Numbered from the stretch's first letter, positions 25,615-34,778 are shown. The stretch is DNA of 64,000 nucleotides from JAQVIJ01 sp041287365 (GCA_041287365.1 JBEULL010000017.1:62001-126000); one strand, 5' to 3'. Notes: generated by a model from the sequence alone, not told the origin. Numbers and translations: made by a program.

Positions 25615-26901
25615 CTATGCAGCGTGTCTCTTGCGGAATTCGGCTACATCGCGTTTCCAGCCGCCTTCAACCTCTTCGGCACTCCAGAATACATATGGGT
25701 TGGAGCGGGGTTCTTTGACCATCTGAGGAATGGCCTTTAGACCTGTGCGGCGGAGCAATTCCTGAATGCTCTGACGCTGCATAAGCTCGCCGAAACGCTC
25801 GCGATTCTTGCCTTCTTCCATCCACCAATCCCAGATGGAACTGACGAAGTCCTTGAATTCATCATATGTGCCCTCCATCTTGATGAAGGGAATGACCAGG
25901 GTGGACATCTGAGCGCCCTCCAGAATGGGGGCCTTGGCACCCATCAGGATGGTGGCACCTGTATCTACGCCGGGGCGCAGCGCCTGAGGCATGACATTGA
26001 TGCAGTGCATGCAGCGGGTACACTCACGGTTGTCGATCTTCAGGGTTTTGCCCTCCATCCACATACATTTTGTGGGACAGAGATCTATCACCTCTTTCTG
26101 AATGTCAAACTTGCCCCAGTCTCTATCTGCGTGGGCGCCTGCATTGGGTTTGATTTCCCCTGCCATGTATGCAGCTACTGCGGTCTGGTCTATACGGATT
26201 TCATCACGCCATGTGCCGATGATGGAGCAGTCGGCACGGGCGATGGCGGCCACGCAGTCATTGGGGCAGCCCGAGGCCTTGAACTTGAACTTGTATGGAA
26301 AGGCCGGTCTGTGCAGCTCGTCCTGGAAGGTCTGGGTCAGGTCATATATGATAGCCTGTGTATCGATGCAGGCCCATTCACAGCGGGATTTGCCCATGCA
26401 GCACTCAGGGGTACGAAGATTGGAACCGGAACCGCCCAAGTCAATTTGCATCTGATGCGTGAGATCGAAGAAGATGGGCTCGAGCTGGTCTGTCTTGGTG
26501 CCGAGCAGAACCATGTCGCCTGTGGAACCGTGCATGTTGGTCATGCCGCTGCCTCTGTAGTCCCATATCTCGCATATCTTGCGCAAAAAGGCACTGGAGT
26601 AGAATTTGCCGTTGGGCTGATTTACTCGCACTGTGTGAAAGTGGGCGATGCTGGGGAACTGCTCGGGTACATCGGAATAACGGCCGATAACGCCGCCGCC
26701 GTAACCGAAGACGCCCACGATACCGCCGTGTTTCCAGTGGGTCTCTTTGTGTTTGAAAGAGAGTTCGAGCTGACCGAGCAAGTCCAGACACTCCTGTTTG
26801 CCAGAGAGGCCTTGCTGCTCGATGTCATCGACGAAGCTGGGCCAGGGGCCTTTTTTTAAATCGTCGCACATTGGTGTGGCATGTTTCTTGACTTCTGCCA
26901 T
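25615..26901 (-). CDS. dsrA: Dissimilatory sulfite reductase alpha subunit
   Basis: This is the catalytic partner of DsrB. Hallmarks are HGSTGDMVLLG, the cluster/siroheme cysteines in TPECCMGKSRCEWAC and KASGCPNDCVAA, and the ferredoxin insert CTRCMHCINVMP. The start is taken at ATG 26901 (428 residues), which has an ideal cggagg 8 nt upstream; the frame remains open to 26961. Sequence character and the linked dsrD indicate the reductive type. No dsrC, dsrN or dsrMKJOP genes occur in the window. Confidence 0.97.
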   Translation of the reverse strand: MAEVKKHATPMCDDLKKGPWPSFVDDIEQQGLSGKQECLDLLGQLELSFKHKETHWKHGGIVGVFGYGGGVIGRYSDVPEQFPSIAHFHTVRVNQPNGKFYSSAFLRKICEIWDYRGSGMTNMHGSTGDMVLLGTKTDQLEPIFFDLTHQMQIDLGGSGSNLRTPECCMGKSRCEWACIDTQAIIYDLTQTFQDELHRPAFPYKFKFKASGCPNDCVAAIARADCSIIGTWRDEIRIDQTAVAAYMAGEIKPNAGAHADRDWGKFDIQKEVIDLCPTKCMWMEGKTLKIDNRECTRCMHCINVMPQALRPGVDTGATILMGAKAPILEGAQMSTLVIPFIKMEGTYDEFKDFVSSIWDWWMEEGKNRERFGELMQRQSIQELLRRTGLKAIPQMVKEPRSNPYVFWSAEEVEGGWKRDVAEFRKRHAA

Positions 26902-27014
26902 TGTTTTTTCCTCCGACTTGAGATTTTTGATAAAAATCTTTGTATTGCCTTGGGCCGTCAAATGAGGCCAAAAGATGAAACTCTGTAAAAAAATGAATCG
27001 CCATTCGGAAATTT

Positions 27015-27044
27015 CTTATACTATCTTTGTGTTTTTTTTGTCAA
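27015..27044 (-). promoter_or_regulatory. Sigma-70-type promoter for dsrABD
   Basis: On the minus strand TTGACA (27039-27044) is separated by 18 nt from TATAAG (27015-27020). The spacer includes an A8 tract. The predicted leader to the dsrA ATG is about 105 nt. The near-consensus boxes fit a highly expressed operon. Confidence 0.7.
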
Positions 27045-27159
27045 GCTAAAAAATGGTCTGCCTGGTGGAACCGATCTTTTATTTTGCCCTTTTTTTTATG
27101 TGATTTTTGTGATAACAAACCAAGTAGTTCAATCAATCCGTCAGGAAAGGGGTTCATTA

Positions 27160-28011
27160 TTGGAAACAGAGTGTTGTGACCTGCATACACATACCACGGC
27201 CTCGGATGGTTCATATTCACCTCATGATCTGATAAAGATGGCGTCTTTCGTCGGTTTGAAGGCAATCGCTGTGACGGATCACGATACCATGCAGGGTATT
27301 CAGGAGGCGGTGAATGCGGGTAAAGAATATCAAATCGAAGTGATTCAGGGGATAGAATTGAGCGTGCTTTATCGCCAGGGTGATATGCACATGCTCGGAT
27401 ATTATCTGTCGACATCACCTCTTTTGGAGACTGTCTTGCAGGAGGTTCAGCAGGCCAGGGCTGATAGGAATCCAAAGATACTCGATAAATTGGCGCATCT
27501 TGGTTGTGTCATTGAAATGGATGAATTGCAATATATTTCGCAGGGAGGCCAGATCGGAAGACCCCATATCGCCCAGGCCATGGTGAACCATGGTTTTGTG
27601 GCGGATACACGTTCTGCCTTTGCCATGTATCTCAAAAAAGGCGGTCCTGCCTATGCTCCAAAGTCCGTGCTTTCCCCTGAAAGGGCTATAGAAGCCATTC
27701 ACTCTGCGGGCGGACTGGCGGTTTTGGCCCATCCCTTCAGTCTGCACTGCAACCACCAAGCGGAACTGGAGGAGGCCGTCGCGGAACTGAAGGCATTGGG
27801 ATTGGACGGCATGGAGTGTTATTACAGCGAACATGACTCATCCTTTACAGAGATGTGTCTTCAAGTCGCACATAAATACGATCTGGCGGCTACAGGCGGC
27901 AGCGATTTTCATGGCAGACCCAAGCCCAATATTCAGATTGGAAAGGGCAAGGGCAATCTGTGTGTGCCTTATGAGTGTGTGACTGCCCTTAAAGAGCGGT
28001 TGAGATCATGA
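27160..28011 (+). CDS. PHP-domain phosphoesterase (RNase AM/YciV-like)
   Basis: This is a PHP metallo-phosphoesterase of about 283 residues. Metal ligands are in CDLHTHTTASDGSYSP, AVTDHDTMQG, LAHPF and GGSDFHG. Characterised relatives hydrolyse 3',5'-nucleoside bisphosphates or trim RNA 5' ends exonucleolytically. I take the TTG at 27160, which has aggaaagggg 8 nt upstream and immediately precedes the conserved region; an upstream GTG at 27100 would add 20 residues that look non-coding. The stop overlaps the next gene by ATGA. Confidence 0.85.
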   Translation: METECCDLHTHTTASDGSYSPHDLIKMASFVGLKAIAVTDHDTMQGIQEAVNAGKEYQIEVIQGIELSVLYRQGDMHMLGYYLSTSPLLETVLQEVQQARADRNPKILDKLAHLGCVIEMDELQYISQGGQIGRPHIAQAMVNHGFVADTRSAFAMYLKKGGPAYAPKSVLSPERAIEAIHSAGGLAVLAHPFSLHCNHQAELEEAVAELKALGLDGMECYYSEHDSSFTEMCLQVAHKYDLAATGGSDFHGRPKPNIQIGKGKGNLCVPYECVTALKERLRS

Positions 28012-29630
28012 TACGCTGGGTTGCAGTCTGGTTTTCCCTTTGTTTTGTAATATCTCATATCTGTTTTGCGCAAAATCAAAATGTATTTCCAAATCCTCAA
28101 TGTCCTGAGACAGGCGACACCATCGTGACCGCATCCATTGGTGATGCATCAAATCTCATTCCAATGCTCTCCGCAGATGCCACCTCTCACGAAATTGCCG
28201 GGCTCATCTATAACGGTCTTGTTAAGTACGATAAAAATCTGAATCTCGTTGGTGACTTGGCCGAATCATGGGAAATATCTTCGAATGGCCTGACCATCAC
28301 CTTTCATCTGCGAAAAGGTGTAAAATGGGCCGATGGCAAGGAATTCACCTCGGCTGATGTGCTCTTTGGTTTTCAAACCATCACCAATCCAAAGACCCCT
28401 ACCGCCTATGCAGGGGATTTTCTTGAGGTAGAGGAGGCCACTACCCCTGACCCTTACACCTTCAGAGTGCGCTACAAAAGGCCTTTTGCACCAGCCTTGA
28501 GCTCCTGGGGCAATCTTGTAGTCTTGCCCAAACACCTGCTGGATGGTAAGGATATCACACAGAGCCCACTTGCCCGAAACCCTGTGGGGCTTGGACCATT
28601 TCAATTAAAGGAGTGGAAGACTCAGGAGCACATAGAGCTCATAGCCAATCCAGATTATTTTGAAGGTCGGCCCTGTTTGGATCGTTATCTCATGCGCATC
28701 ATTCCGGATGCAGCCACCACCTTTATGGAGTTGAAGTCAGGTGGTGTGGATTGGACCGGCCTTTCACCACTTCAGTTCGACAGGCAGACTGATGGCAAAT
28801 ATTTTCAGCAGAACTTCAAGAAATACAGTTACCTGGCTTTTGCTTATACATATATGGGTTTCAATCTGGACAGCCCTCTATTTGCAGACAAAAGAATACG
28901 TCAGGCCATCGCCCATGCCATCGATAAAGATGAACTGGTGAGAGGCGCCCTTTCCGGCCATGGGGTTCCTGCTACAGGTCCATATAAGCCGGATGCCTGG
29001 TTTTATAATCCTAATGTGAAGCGTTATGATTTTGATCCTCGAAAGGCGGAAGCTATGTTGCGGGAGGCCGGCTGGGTGCGCTCGGAAAGAGATGGCTGGC
29101 TCTATAAAGACGGAAGACGTTTTGCCTTTACGGTGCTCATCAATCAAGGAAATGGCCTGCGAGAGAAAACCGCCCAGATCATTCAGTACAGGCTCAAGCA
29201 GATAGGAATCGATATGCAGATCCGCTCCGTGGAGTGGACGGCATTGATCAATGACTTCATTGACAAGCAGCGGTTTGAGGCGGTTATCATGGGTTGGACA
29301 ACAGGGCAGGACCCTGATATCTACGACATCTGGCATTCCTCCAAAACAGGCAAAAAGGAATTGAATTTCATTAGATATAAAAATGACGAGATGGACAGGC
29401 TTCTTGTGGAGGGCAGAATGACCTTTGATCGGGCAAAACGTAAGGCCATTTATGACCGTATTCAGGAGATTTTAGCAGAAGACCAGCCATATATCTTTCT
29501 TTATGTCCCCATGAGCCTTTCCATCATTCATAAGAGGTTCAAAGGGATAGAACCGGCCCCGGCTGGAATAAGTTATAATTTCATTCACTGGTGGGTGCCG
29601 GTCGAGGAACGGAAATATATGACGCCTTAA
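28008..29630 (+). CDS. ABC-type oligopeptide/dipeptide-binding protein (SBP family 5)
   Basis: This is a 540-residue periplasmic binding protein with a Sec signal peptide (first about 21 residues, ending in CFA) and no lipobox Cys. Family blocks include NLIPMLSADATSHEIAGLIYNGL, LRKGVKWADGKEFTSADV, NPVGLGPF, RQAIAHAIDKDELV and the C-terminal QEILAEDQPYIFLY. Ligands are usually peptides, but nickel and other solutes are bound by relatives. It is coupled to the PHP gene by ATGA. No permease or ATPase genes follow, so it must use a transporter encoded elsewhere. Confidence 0.9.
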   Translation: MIRWVAVWFSLCFVISHICFAQNQNVFPNPQCPETGDTIVTASIGDASNLIPMLSADATSHEIAGLIYNGLVKYDKNLNLVGDLAESWEISSNGLTITFHLRKGVKWADGKEFTSADVLFGFQTITNPKTPTAYAGDFLEVEEATTPDPYTFRVRYKRPFAPALSSWGNLVVLPKHLLDGKDITQSPLARNPVGLGPFQLKEWKTQEHIELIANPDYFEGRPCLDRYLMRIIPDAATTFMELKSGGVDWTGLSPLQFDRQTDGKYFQQNFKKYSYLAFAYTYMGFNLDSPLFADKRIRQAIAHAIDKDELVRGALSGHGVPATGPYKPDAWFYNPNVKRYDFDPRKAEAMLREAGWVRSERDGWLYKDGRRFAFTVLINQGNGLREKTAQIIQYRLKQIGIDMQIRSVEWTALINDFIDKQRFEAVIMGWTTGQDPDIYDIWHSSKTGKKELNFIRYKNDEMDRLLVEGRMTFDRAKRKAIYDRIQEILAEDQPYIFLYVPMSLSIIHKRFKGIEPAPAGISYNFIHWWVPVEERKYMTP

Positions 29631-29669
29631 AGGACGAATATCCACTTGAAGGTTTGAAGAGGTGATGTT

Positions 29670-29873
29670 ATGGAATGCCAGAAAGAAAAGAATCTGAAGG
29701 GTTGTACATGCTCATATGAGCCCTGCAGCAGGAAAGGAATCTGCTGCGAGTGTCTGCGCTATCATTTGAAGTCCCGGCAGCTTCCGGCTTGTTGCTTCTC
29801 GCCTGATGCTGAAAGGACTTACGATAGAAGCTTTGAACACTTTGCAAGGTTGGTAATGGATAAAAAGATATAA
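29670..29873 (+). CDS. Small Cys-rich cytosolic protein (resembles DUF6485)
   Basis: This 67-residue protein has seven to eight cysteines in CTCSYEPCSRKGICCECL and PACCF, followed by the conserved DAERTYDRSFEHFARL. The pattern matches a family of about 60-residue proteins found mainly in anaerobes (annotated as DUF6485, from memory) of unknown role, probably metal-binding. A ribosome binding site (gaggtg) lies 7 nt upstream. It sits between the binding-protein gene and the Hdr operon, with 110 bp to the latter. Confidence 0.7.
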   Translation: MECQKEKNLKGCTCSYEPCSRKGICCECLRYHLKSRQLPACCFSPDAERTYDRSFEHFARLVMDKKI

Positions 29874-29984
29874 GATGAACGCCCTCTTTTTTTTGGGGGT
29901 TGTTTTGCAAAAATGTCCTTATGCCATGGAATGGCCATAGATAGCCATCGTGCTGCAACTGGTTTGGGGTAAGTGAGGAAATAT

Positions 29985-31208
29985 ATGGAACATCTGATAG
30001 ACCTTTCACAACGCAAAGATGACCTGCGAAATCACATAAAGCAGGTCTTTCCTGAATCTAATCTGGATTACTGTCTTACCTGCGGCATGTGCGTAAGCGG
30101 CTGTCCTGCCGCTGATATCGAGGGATTGGATCCACGTAAGCTCCTTCGCATGTTCGTCTTGGGTCAGGACGAGGAGCTCCTCTCCACTCGATGGATTTAT
30201 ACCTGCACGATGTGCGGCAGATGTAAGCATGCCTGCCCCATGGGCATCGATGTGGGAAGAATCGTATATGTGCTCAGGGGGATGCGGCCCAAGAAGGAGC
30301 GTCCTGCCAATCTCCAGCGTTCATGTGACCTGCAGAAGGCCGGAAACAGCACCGGTATCCCCAACGAAGACTTTGTCTGGGTGGTGGGGGATGTGCTGGA
30401 GGAGACGAAGCAAAACGAACCGCAATGGGCAGACCTTAGGGCACCAATAGATAAGGTCGGAGCGGAATATTATCTCAATCAGAATGCCAAGGAGCCAACG
30501 GTGGAGCCAGAGGAGATGGTGCCCCTTTGGAAGATACTCCATCGGGTTGGTATTGACTGGACATATTCCTCCAAGTGGTGGGACGGCGCCAACTATTGCC
30601 TCTTCCCCGGCGACCCCAAGGACTGGGAGGAGACGCTTCGCAATCAGGTGGAGGTCATAGATGCCCTTGGTTGCCGATATTATATCAACACCGAGTGAGG
30701 CCACATGTTCTATGCAGTCCTGGAAGGACTGCGTCGGTTCAAGATACCCCATACATTTGAGTTCATAAGCATCATTACCCTCTATGCCAGATGGATTCGT
30801 GAGGGAAGGCTCAAAGTGAGCCCGGCCTGGAACAAGGAAGGTCTCAAATTTACCGTGCAAGATCCTTGCAAGCTAGTGAGGCAAGGCATCGGAGATGAAG
30901 TAGCTGATGACCTGCGTTTTGTCATAAGACAGGTGGCTGGTGAAGAGAATTTCATAGATGTATGGCCTAACAGGTCAGATAACTACTGTTGCGGAGGTGG
31001 AGGCGGTGCCCTTCAGTCCGGTTTCGTGCAGAACAGAAGGGCCTGCGGAAGGTCTAAATTCGAACAGTTGAATGCTACTGGCGCGAATGTGGTGATCACC
31101 CCGTGCCATAACTGCCATACTCAGGTGCAGGACATCTGCGCTCACTACGGCGGCAAGTGGCAGACCACGCATCTGTGGAACTGGATAGTGAAGGCAATGG
31201 TGGATTGA
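29985..31208 (+). CDS. Selenocysteine-containing HdrC-HdrD/DsrK-type Fe-S oxidoreductase (in-frame TGA at 30696)
   Basis: Read through, this is one 407-residue protein. Residues 30-40 (CLTCGMCVSGC) and 74-84 (CTMCGRCKHAC) bind two [4Fe-4S] clusters as in HdrC. The C-terminal half has one CCG (Cys_rich/HdrD-DsrK) motif: C295, C335-C336 (NYCCGGGGG) and C374/C377 (PCHNC). In relatives this binds the noncubane cluster that reduces disulfides. The TGA falls at position 238 in NTE-U-GHMFY, where relatives carry Glu-Cys-Gly-His, so Sec replaces Cys. The two halves share a frame, conserved sequence continues with no gap, there is no ribosome binding site before the internal ATG, and a SECIS-like hairpin follows. 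ATG 29985 has gagg 7 nt upstream. Confidence 0.88.
30712..30734 (+). promoter_or_regulatory. Candidate bacterial SECIS hairpin for Sec insertion
   Basis: The 7-bp perfect stem gcagtcc (30714-30720) / ggactgc (30726-30732) can be extended by U-G and A-U pairs to 9 bp (30712-30734). It carries a 5-nt loop tggaa with G at the second position. The apical loop begins 23 nt after the TGA, within the window used by SelB-dependent bacterial SECIS elements (roughly 16-37 nt). Confidence 0.8.
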
Positions 31209-31284
31209 ATGATAAATGTTGAATGGTTAATGCATGATGCTGAATTAACGTAATAGTCAAAATCTTGATTGTGGATGTCTAATT

Positions 31285-34200
31285 ATGAATAATCCCAAAG
31301 GTTCTGTATTGGTCGTAGGCGGCGGTATAACTGGTGTACAGACCGCCCTTGATCTGGCTGACAGCGGTTTTTATGTGTATTTAGTGGAGCGCACCGCTGC
31401 CATCGGCGGTGTCATGTCCCAGCTGGACAAGACCTTTCCCACCAACGACTGTTCCGCATGTATCCTCTCACCCAAGTTAGTGGAATGCGGCAGACATCTC
31501 AATATTCAGTTATTGACCCTCGCTGAACTGGTGTCTCTAAATGGTGAGCCAGGTAATTTCAGGGCAGTGGTCAGGGAAACACCCCGCTATGTGGATGTGA
31601 ATAAATGTATCGCCTGCGGAATGTGTGCTGAAAAATGTCCGAAGGTGGTGCCCAACGAGTTCAACAACGGCTTGGGGACGCGTAAGGCCGCATACCTCAA
31701 ATTCCCCCAGGCTGTGCCCCTCAAATATGCCATCGATGCCCGTCATTGCATCTGGCTCAATAAGCCCGGTCGATGCGGTGCATGTGCCAAGGCATGTCCT
31801 GCCGGCGCTATAGACTTCAACGCCAAGCCCAAAGAGCATGTGTTGGAGGTGGGGGCCGTTGCCCTTGCCCTTGGATTTGATTCCTATGACCCGTCTCCAT
31901 TGGATTTTACCGGTTATGGAAGGGTCAAGAATGTGGTCACTGCCCTGGAGTTCGAGCGGCTTTTGAGCCCGTCAGGGCCGTGTTTGGGCCACATGGAGCG
32001 GCCTTCAGATCGCAAAATCCCCAAAAAGATCGCATGGCTCCAGTGTGTTGGTTCCAGGGATATAAACAGGGCGGCTCATTCCTATTGCTCTGCTGTTTGT
32101 TGCATGTATGCCATAAAGCAGGCTGTCATAGCACGGGAACATGCAGGCGGCCAGTTGGATGCCTCCATCTTTTACATGGATATGCGCTGTCATGGCAAGG
32201 AGTTCGAGCGCTACTATGAGCGGGCGAAGGCAAGCGGTGTGCGATTCGTGCGTTCCCGTGTGCACAGCATCTGGCCTGCCGGTGCTGCACTGAATACGGG
32301 AAAGGGTTTTGATTATGGCCAGGATATCCTGCTCCGTTACAGTGATGAAGACGGTCATCTGCACGACGAGGTGTTCGATCTGGCGGTTTTGTCAGTGGGG
32401 ATGCAGCCTTCTTCATATGCGGCCAACCTCCTTAAGGATTTGAATATTTCGGTGAATGAGGATGGTTTTGTTTCTGCTTCCGCCTTTTCTCCTGTGGCTA
32501 CATCCCGGCCAGGGATATTTGTCTGTGGTCCTATTTCCGGGCCCAAAGATATTCCGCAGTCCGTTACAGAGGCCAGTTCCGTGGCTGCTGAGATCAGTGC
32601 GATGCTCGCACCTGCCCGCTGGCAGGCCACCAAGATCAAGGAATTCCCACCCGAAAGGGATGTGAGCGCCGAAGCCCCACGCATCGGAGTGTTTGTGTGC
32701 CATTGCGGCATCAACATCGCAAGTGTGGTGGATGTGAGGCGAGTGGCCGAATATGCCAGGACACTCCCCGGCGTGGTCTTCGTTCAGGACAATCTCTTTA
32801 CCTGCTCTCAGGATACCATTGTTCAAATGGTTGAGACCATTCGGCGTGAGGGCCTGAATCGTGTGGTGGTGGCATCCTGTACCCCTCGAACCCACGAACC
32901 CCTATTCCAGGAGACCCTGCGGGAGGCTGGACTGAACCGGTATCTATTCGAGATGGCCAATATTCGTGACCAGGACTCATGGGTGCACCAGAACGAGCCA
33001 GAGAAGGCCACGGAAAAGGCCAAGGACCTGGTGCGCATGGCCGTGGCAAAGGTGAGGGGAGACCATGCCCTTGCTGCAAATCAGGTGCCGGTCCATAAAA
33101 TGGCCTTGGTCATCGGTGCAGGTGCTACCGGCATGACCGCAGCCCTATCCCTGGCAGATCAGGGCTTCCCTGTGCATCTGGTGGACAAGGCGGATGTTTT
33201 AGGAGGTAATGCAAGGCGTCTTTACCGCACCTGGCAGGGAGAAGAGGTGAAAGAGAGGCTCGAAAAGTTGATCGAGCAGGTAAAATCACATTCGAACATT
33301 ACCCTGCACCTATCTACGGAGCTCGACAATACCAGCGGTTCTGTGGGTCGTTTCAAGACCAGGCTTTCGAATGGTCGGGAGATCGAGCATGGCGTGGCCA
33401 TCATTGCTGTAGGCGGTCAGCCATGGAAGCCGATCGGTGACTGGCAGTATCTCTATGGCGAGGACGAAAGAGTCAAGACTCTGCTTGAGGTGGATGAGCT
33501 CTGTATGGCCGATGAGAAACAGTTTTCCGGCCTCAAAAACGTGGTCTTTGTGCACTGTGTTGGTTCCCGTATTCCTGAAAGGCCATATTGCAGCCGTGTG
33601 TGCTGCACCCATGCCATAGACCAGGCATTGAAACTCAAGGAATTGAACCCCGACATGAATATATTCATGCTGTATCGGGACATCCGCACCTATGGCCAGC
33701 GGGAAAGGCTGTATCAGGAGGCCAGGGCCAAGGGGATCGTGTTCATTCGCTACGATTTGAATAACAGGCCGGTGCTGTCACGGAATGGCGATGGTCTGGT
33801 GATGCAGGCAGTGGATCATGTATTGAAACGGCCCGTTGCCATTCACTCTGACATGGTGGTTTTGGCCACTGCGGTGGAGCCTCGTTCTGATGCAAAGAGC
33901 CTTTCCAAATTCTTCAAGTGTTCCATCAATGCCGATGGTTTTCTCATGGAGGCACATGCCAAGCTGAGACCAGTGGATTTCGCGACAGATGGCGTGTTTT
34001 TGGCTGGCCTTTGCCACTATCCCAAGCCCATAGAGGAGAGTATAGCCCAGGCCAAGGCAGCGGCCATCAGGGCTGCCAGGGTCTTGGCTCAGAATGTGGT
34101 TTCGGCGGAGAGCGCCATAGCTGTGGTCAATCCCAATAAATGTGTTACCTGCGGAGTGTGCGCCAAGATATGTCCCTACGCCGCCATTTCCAAAGACCCT

Positions 34201-34344
34201 GTGATTCAAAAGGCCTCGGTGGATTCAAGTCTTTGCAAGGGTTGCGGGGCATGCGTGGCAGCCTGCCGTTCGGATGCCATTACGCTCAAGAACATGGGCA
34301 ATGAACAGATCATGGCTGCCATCGAAGCGGTCATGTGGGAATGA
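31285..34344 (+). CDS. hdrA: HdrA-type flavin/Fe-S electron-bifurcating subunit, tandem two-flavin form
   Basis: This is a 1019-residue tandem protein. The first module has VVGGGITGVQTALDLADSG (FAD fold), CIACGMCAEKC at about 110, and CGACAKAC at about 165. The second begins near residue 470 with VCHCGINIASVVDV, then VVASCTPRTHEPLFQ, and a second FAD fold VIGAGATGMTAALSLADQG near 611. It ends with two ferredoxin motifs (CVTCGVCAKIC near 951 and CKGCGACVAAC). HdrA is the flavin bifurcation centre between ferredoxin, the MvhD/FlxD partner and HdrBC. About 1000-residue double forms are known in Desulfobacterota; methanogen HdrA is about 650. It starts 76 bp after the selenoprotein gene. Confidence 0.93.
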   Translation: MNNPKGSVLVVGGGITGVQTALDLADSGFYVYLVERTAAIGGVMSQLDKTFPTNDCSACILSPKLVECGRHLNIQLLTLAELVSLNGEPGNFRAVVRETPRYVDVNKCIACGMCAEKCPKVVPNEFNNGLGTRKAAYLKFPQAVPLKYAIDARHCIWLNKPGRCGACAKACPAGAIDFNAKPKEHVLEVGAVALALGFDSYDPSPLDFTGYGRVKNVVTALEFERLLSPSGPCLGHMERPSDRKIPKKIAWLQCVGSRDINRAAHSYCSAVCCMYAIKQAVIAREHAGGQLDASIFYMDMRCHGKEFERYYERAKASGVRFVRSRVHSIWPAGAALNTGKGFDYGQDILLRYSDEDGHLHDEVFDLAVLSVGMQPSSYAANLLKDLNISVNEDGFVSASAFSPVATSRPGIFVCGPISGPKDIPQSVTEASSVAAEISAMLAPARWQATKIKEFPPERDVSAEAPRIGVFVCHCGINIASVVDVRRVAEYARTLPGVVFVQDNLFTCSQDTIVQMVETIRREGLNRVVVASCTPRTHEPLFQETLREAGLNRYLFEMANIRDQDSWVHQNEPEKATEKAKDLVRMAVAKVRGDHALAANQVPVHKMALVIGAGATGMTAALSLADQGFPVHLVDKADVLGGNARRLYRTWQGEEVKERLEKLIEQVKSHSNITLHLSTELDNTSGSVGRFKTRLSNGREIEHGVAIIAVGGQPWKPIGDWQYLYGEDERVKTLLEVDELCMADEKQFSGLKNVVFVHCVGSRIPERPYCSRVCCTHAIDQALKLKELNPDMNIFMLYRDIRTYGQRERLYQEARAKGIVFIRYDLNNRPVLSRNGDGLVMQAVDHVLKRPVAIHSDMVVLATAVEPRSDAKSLSKFFKCSINADGFLMEAHAKLRPVDFATDGVFLAGLCHYPKPIEESIAQAKAAAIRAARVLAQNVVSAESAIAVVNPNKCVTCGVCAKICPYAAISKDPVIQKASVDSSLCKGCGACVAACRSDAITLKNMGNEQIMAAIEAVMWE

Positions 34345-34355
34345 GGGGGTTGAAT

Positions 34356-34778
34356 ATGGAATGGGAGCCAAAAATAGTAGCGTTTTTGTGTAATTGGTGC
34401 AGTTATGCTGGCGCTGACCTGGCTGGTGTGAGCAGATTTCAGTATCCGTCCAATGTGCGCATCATTCGAGTGCCGTGTTCAGGACGTGTGAGCGCCAATA
34501 TGATACTTTCAGCCCTGCGAAGCGGTGTAGACGGTGTTCTCGTATCCGGCTGTCATCCTGGTGATTGTCATTACATTAGCGGTAATCTCCATGCCCGCAG
34601 GAGGTTTTCCGTGTTGAAGAATTTTCTGGAGTTTTTGGGCATCGAGTCGGGACGCCTCAATTTTGCCTGGGTATCGGCATCGGAGGGCGAGCAATTTGCC
34701 TCTTTGGTGAAAGAAGTAACGGAGCGGGTTCGAGCCCTTGGGCCTGCCACCCATCTGGTAAAGCGAATCGAGGATTAA
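34356..34778 (+). CDS. flxD: MvhD/FlxD-type [2Fe-2S] electron-transfer subunit
   Basis: This 140-residue protein couples an electron-input module to HdrA. MvhD/FrhD family blocks are LCNWCSYAGADLAGV, RIIRVPCSGRV, GVLVSGCHPGDCHY and LNFAWVSASEG. The GCHPGDCHY position is Sec in some methanogen homologues, but here all positions are Cys. I use ATG 34356 because gaggggg precedes it and it leaves an 11-bp gap after hdrA; the in-frame start at 34335 would overlap hdrA. Confidence 0.92.
   Translation: MEWEPKIVAFLCNWCSYAGADLAGVSRFQYPSNVRIIRVPCSGRVSANMILSALRSGVDGVLVSGCHPGDCHYISGNLHARRRFSVLKNFLEFLGIESGRLNFAWVSASEGEQFASLVKEVTERVRALGPATHLVKRIED

Noticed and set aside
26902..26961. Longer N-terminus for DsrA from 26961
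   Set aside because: The ATG at 26901 has cggagg just upstream and the extra residues contain no family sequence.
29973..31208. Two separate genes, 29973-30698 and 30705-31208
   Set aside because: The halves are in the same frame with one TGA between them, the family domain continues across it, no ribosome binding site precedes the internal ATG at 30705, and a SECIS-like hairpin follows the TGA.
34356..34778. Second selenocysteine in the MvhD-like protein
   Set aside because: The GCHPGDCHY position, Sec in some homologues, is encoded by a Cys codon here, and there is no in-frame TGA.
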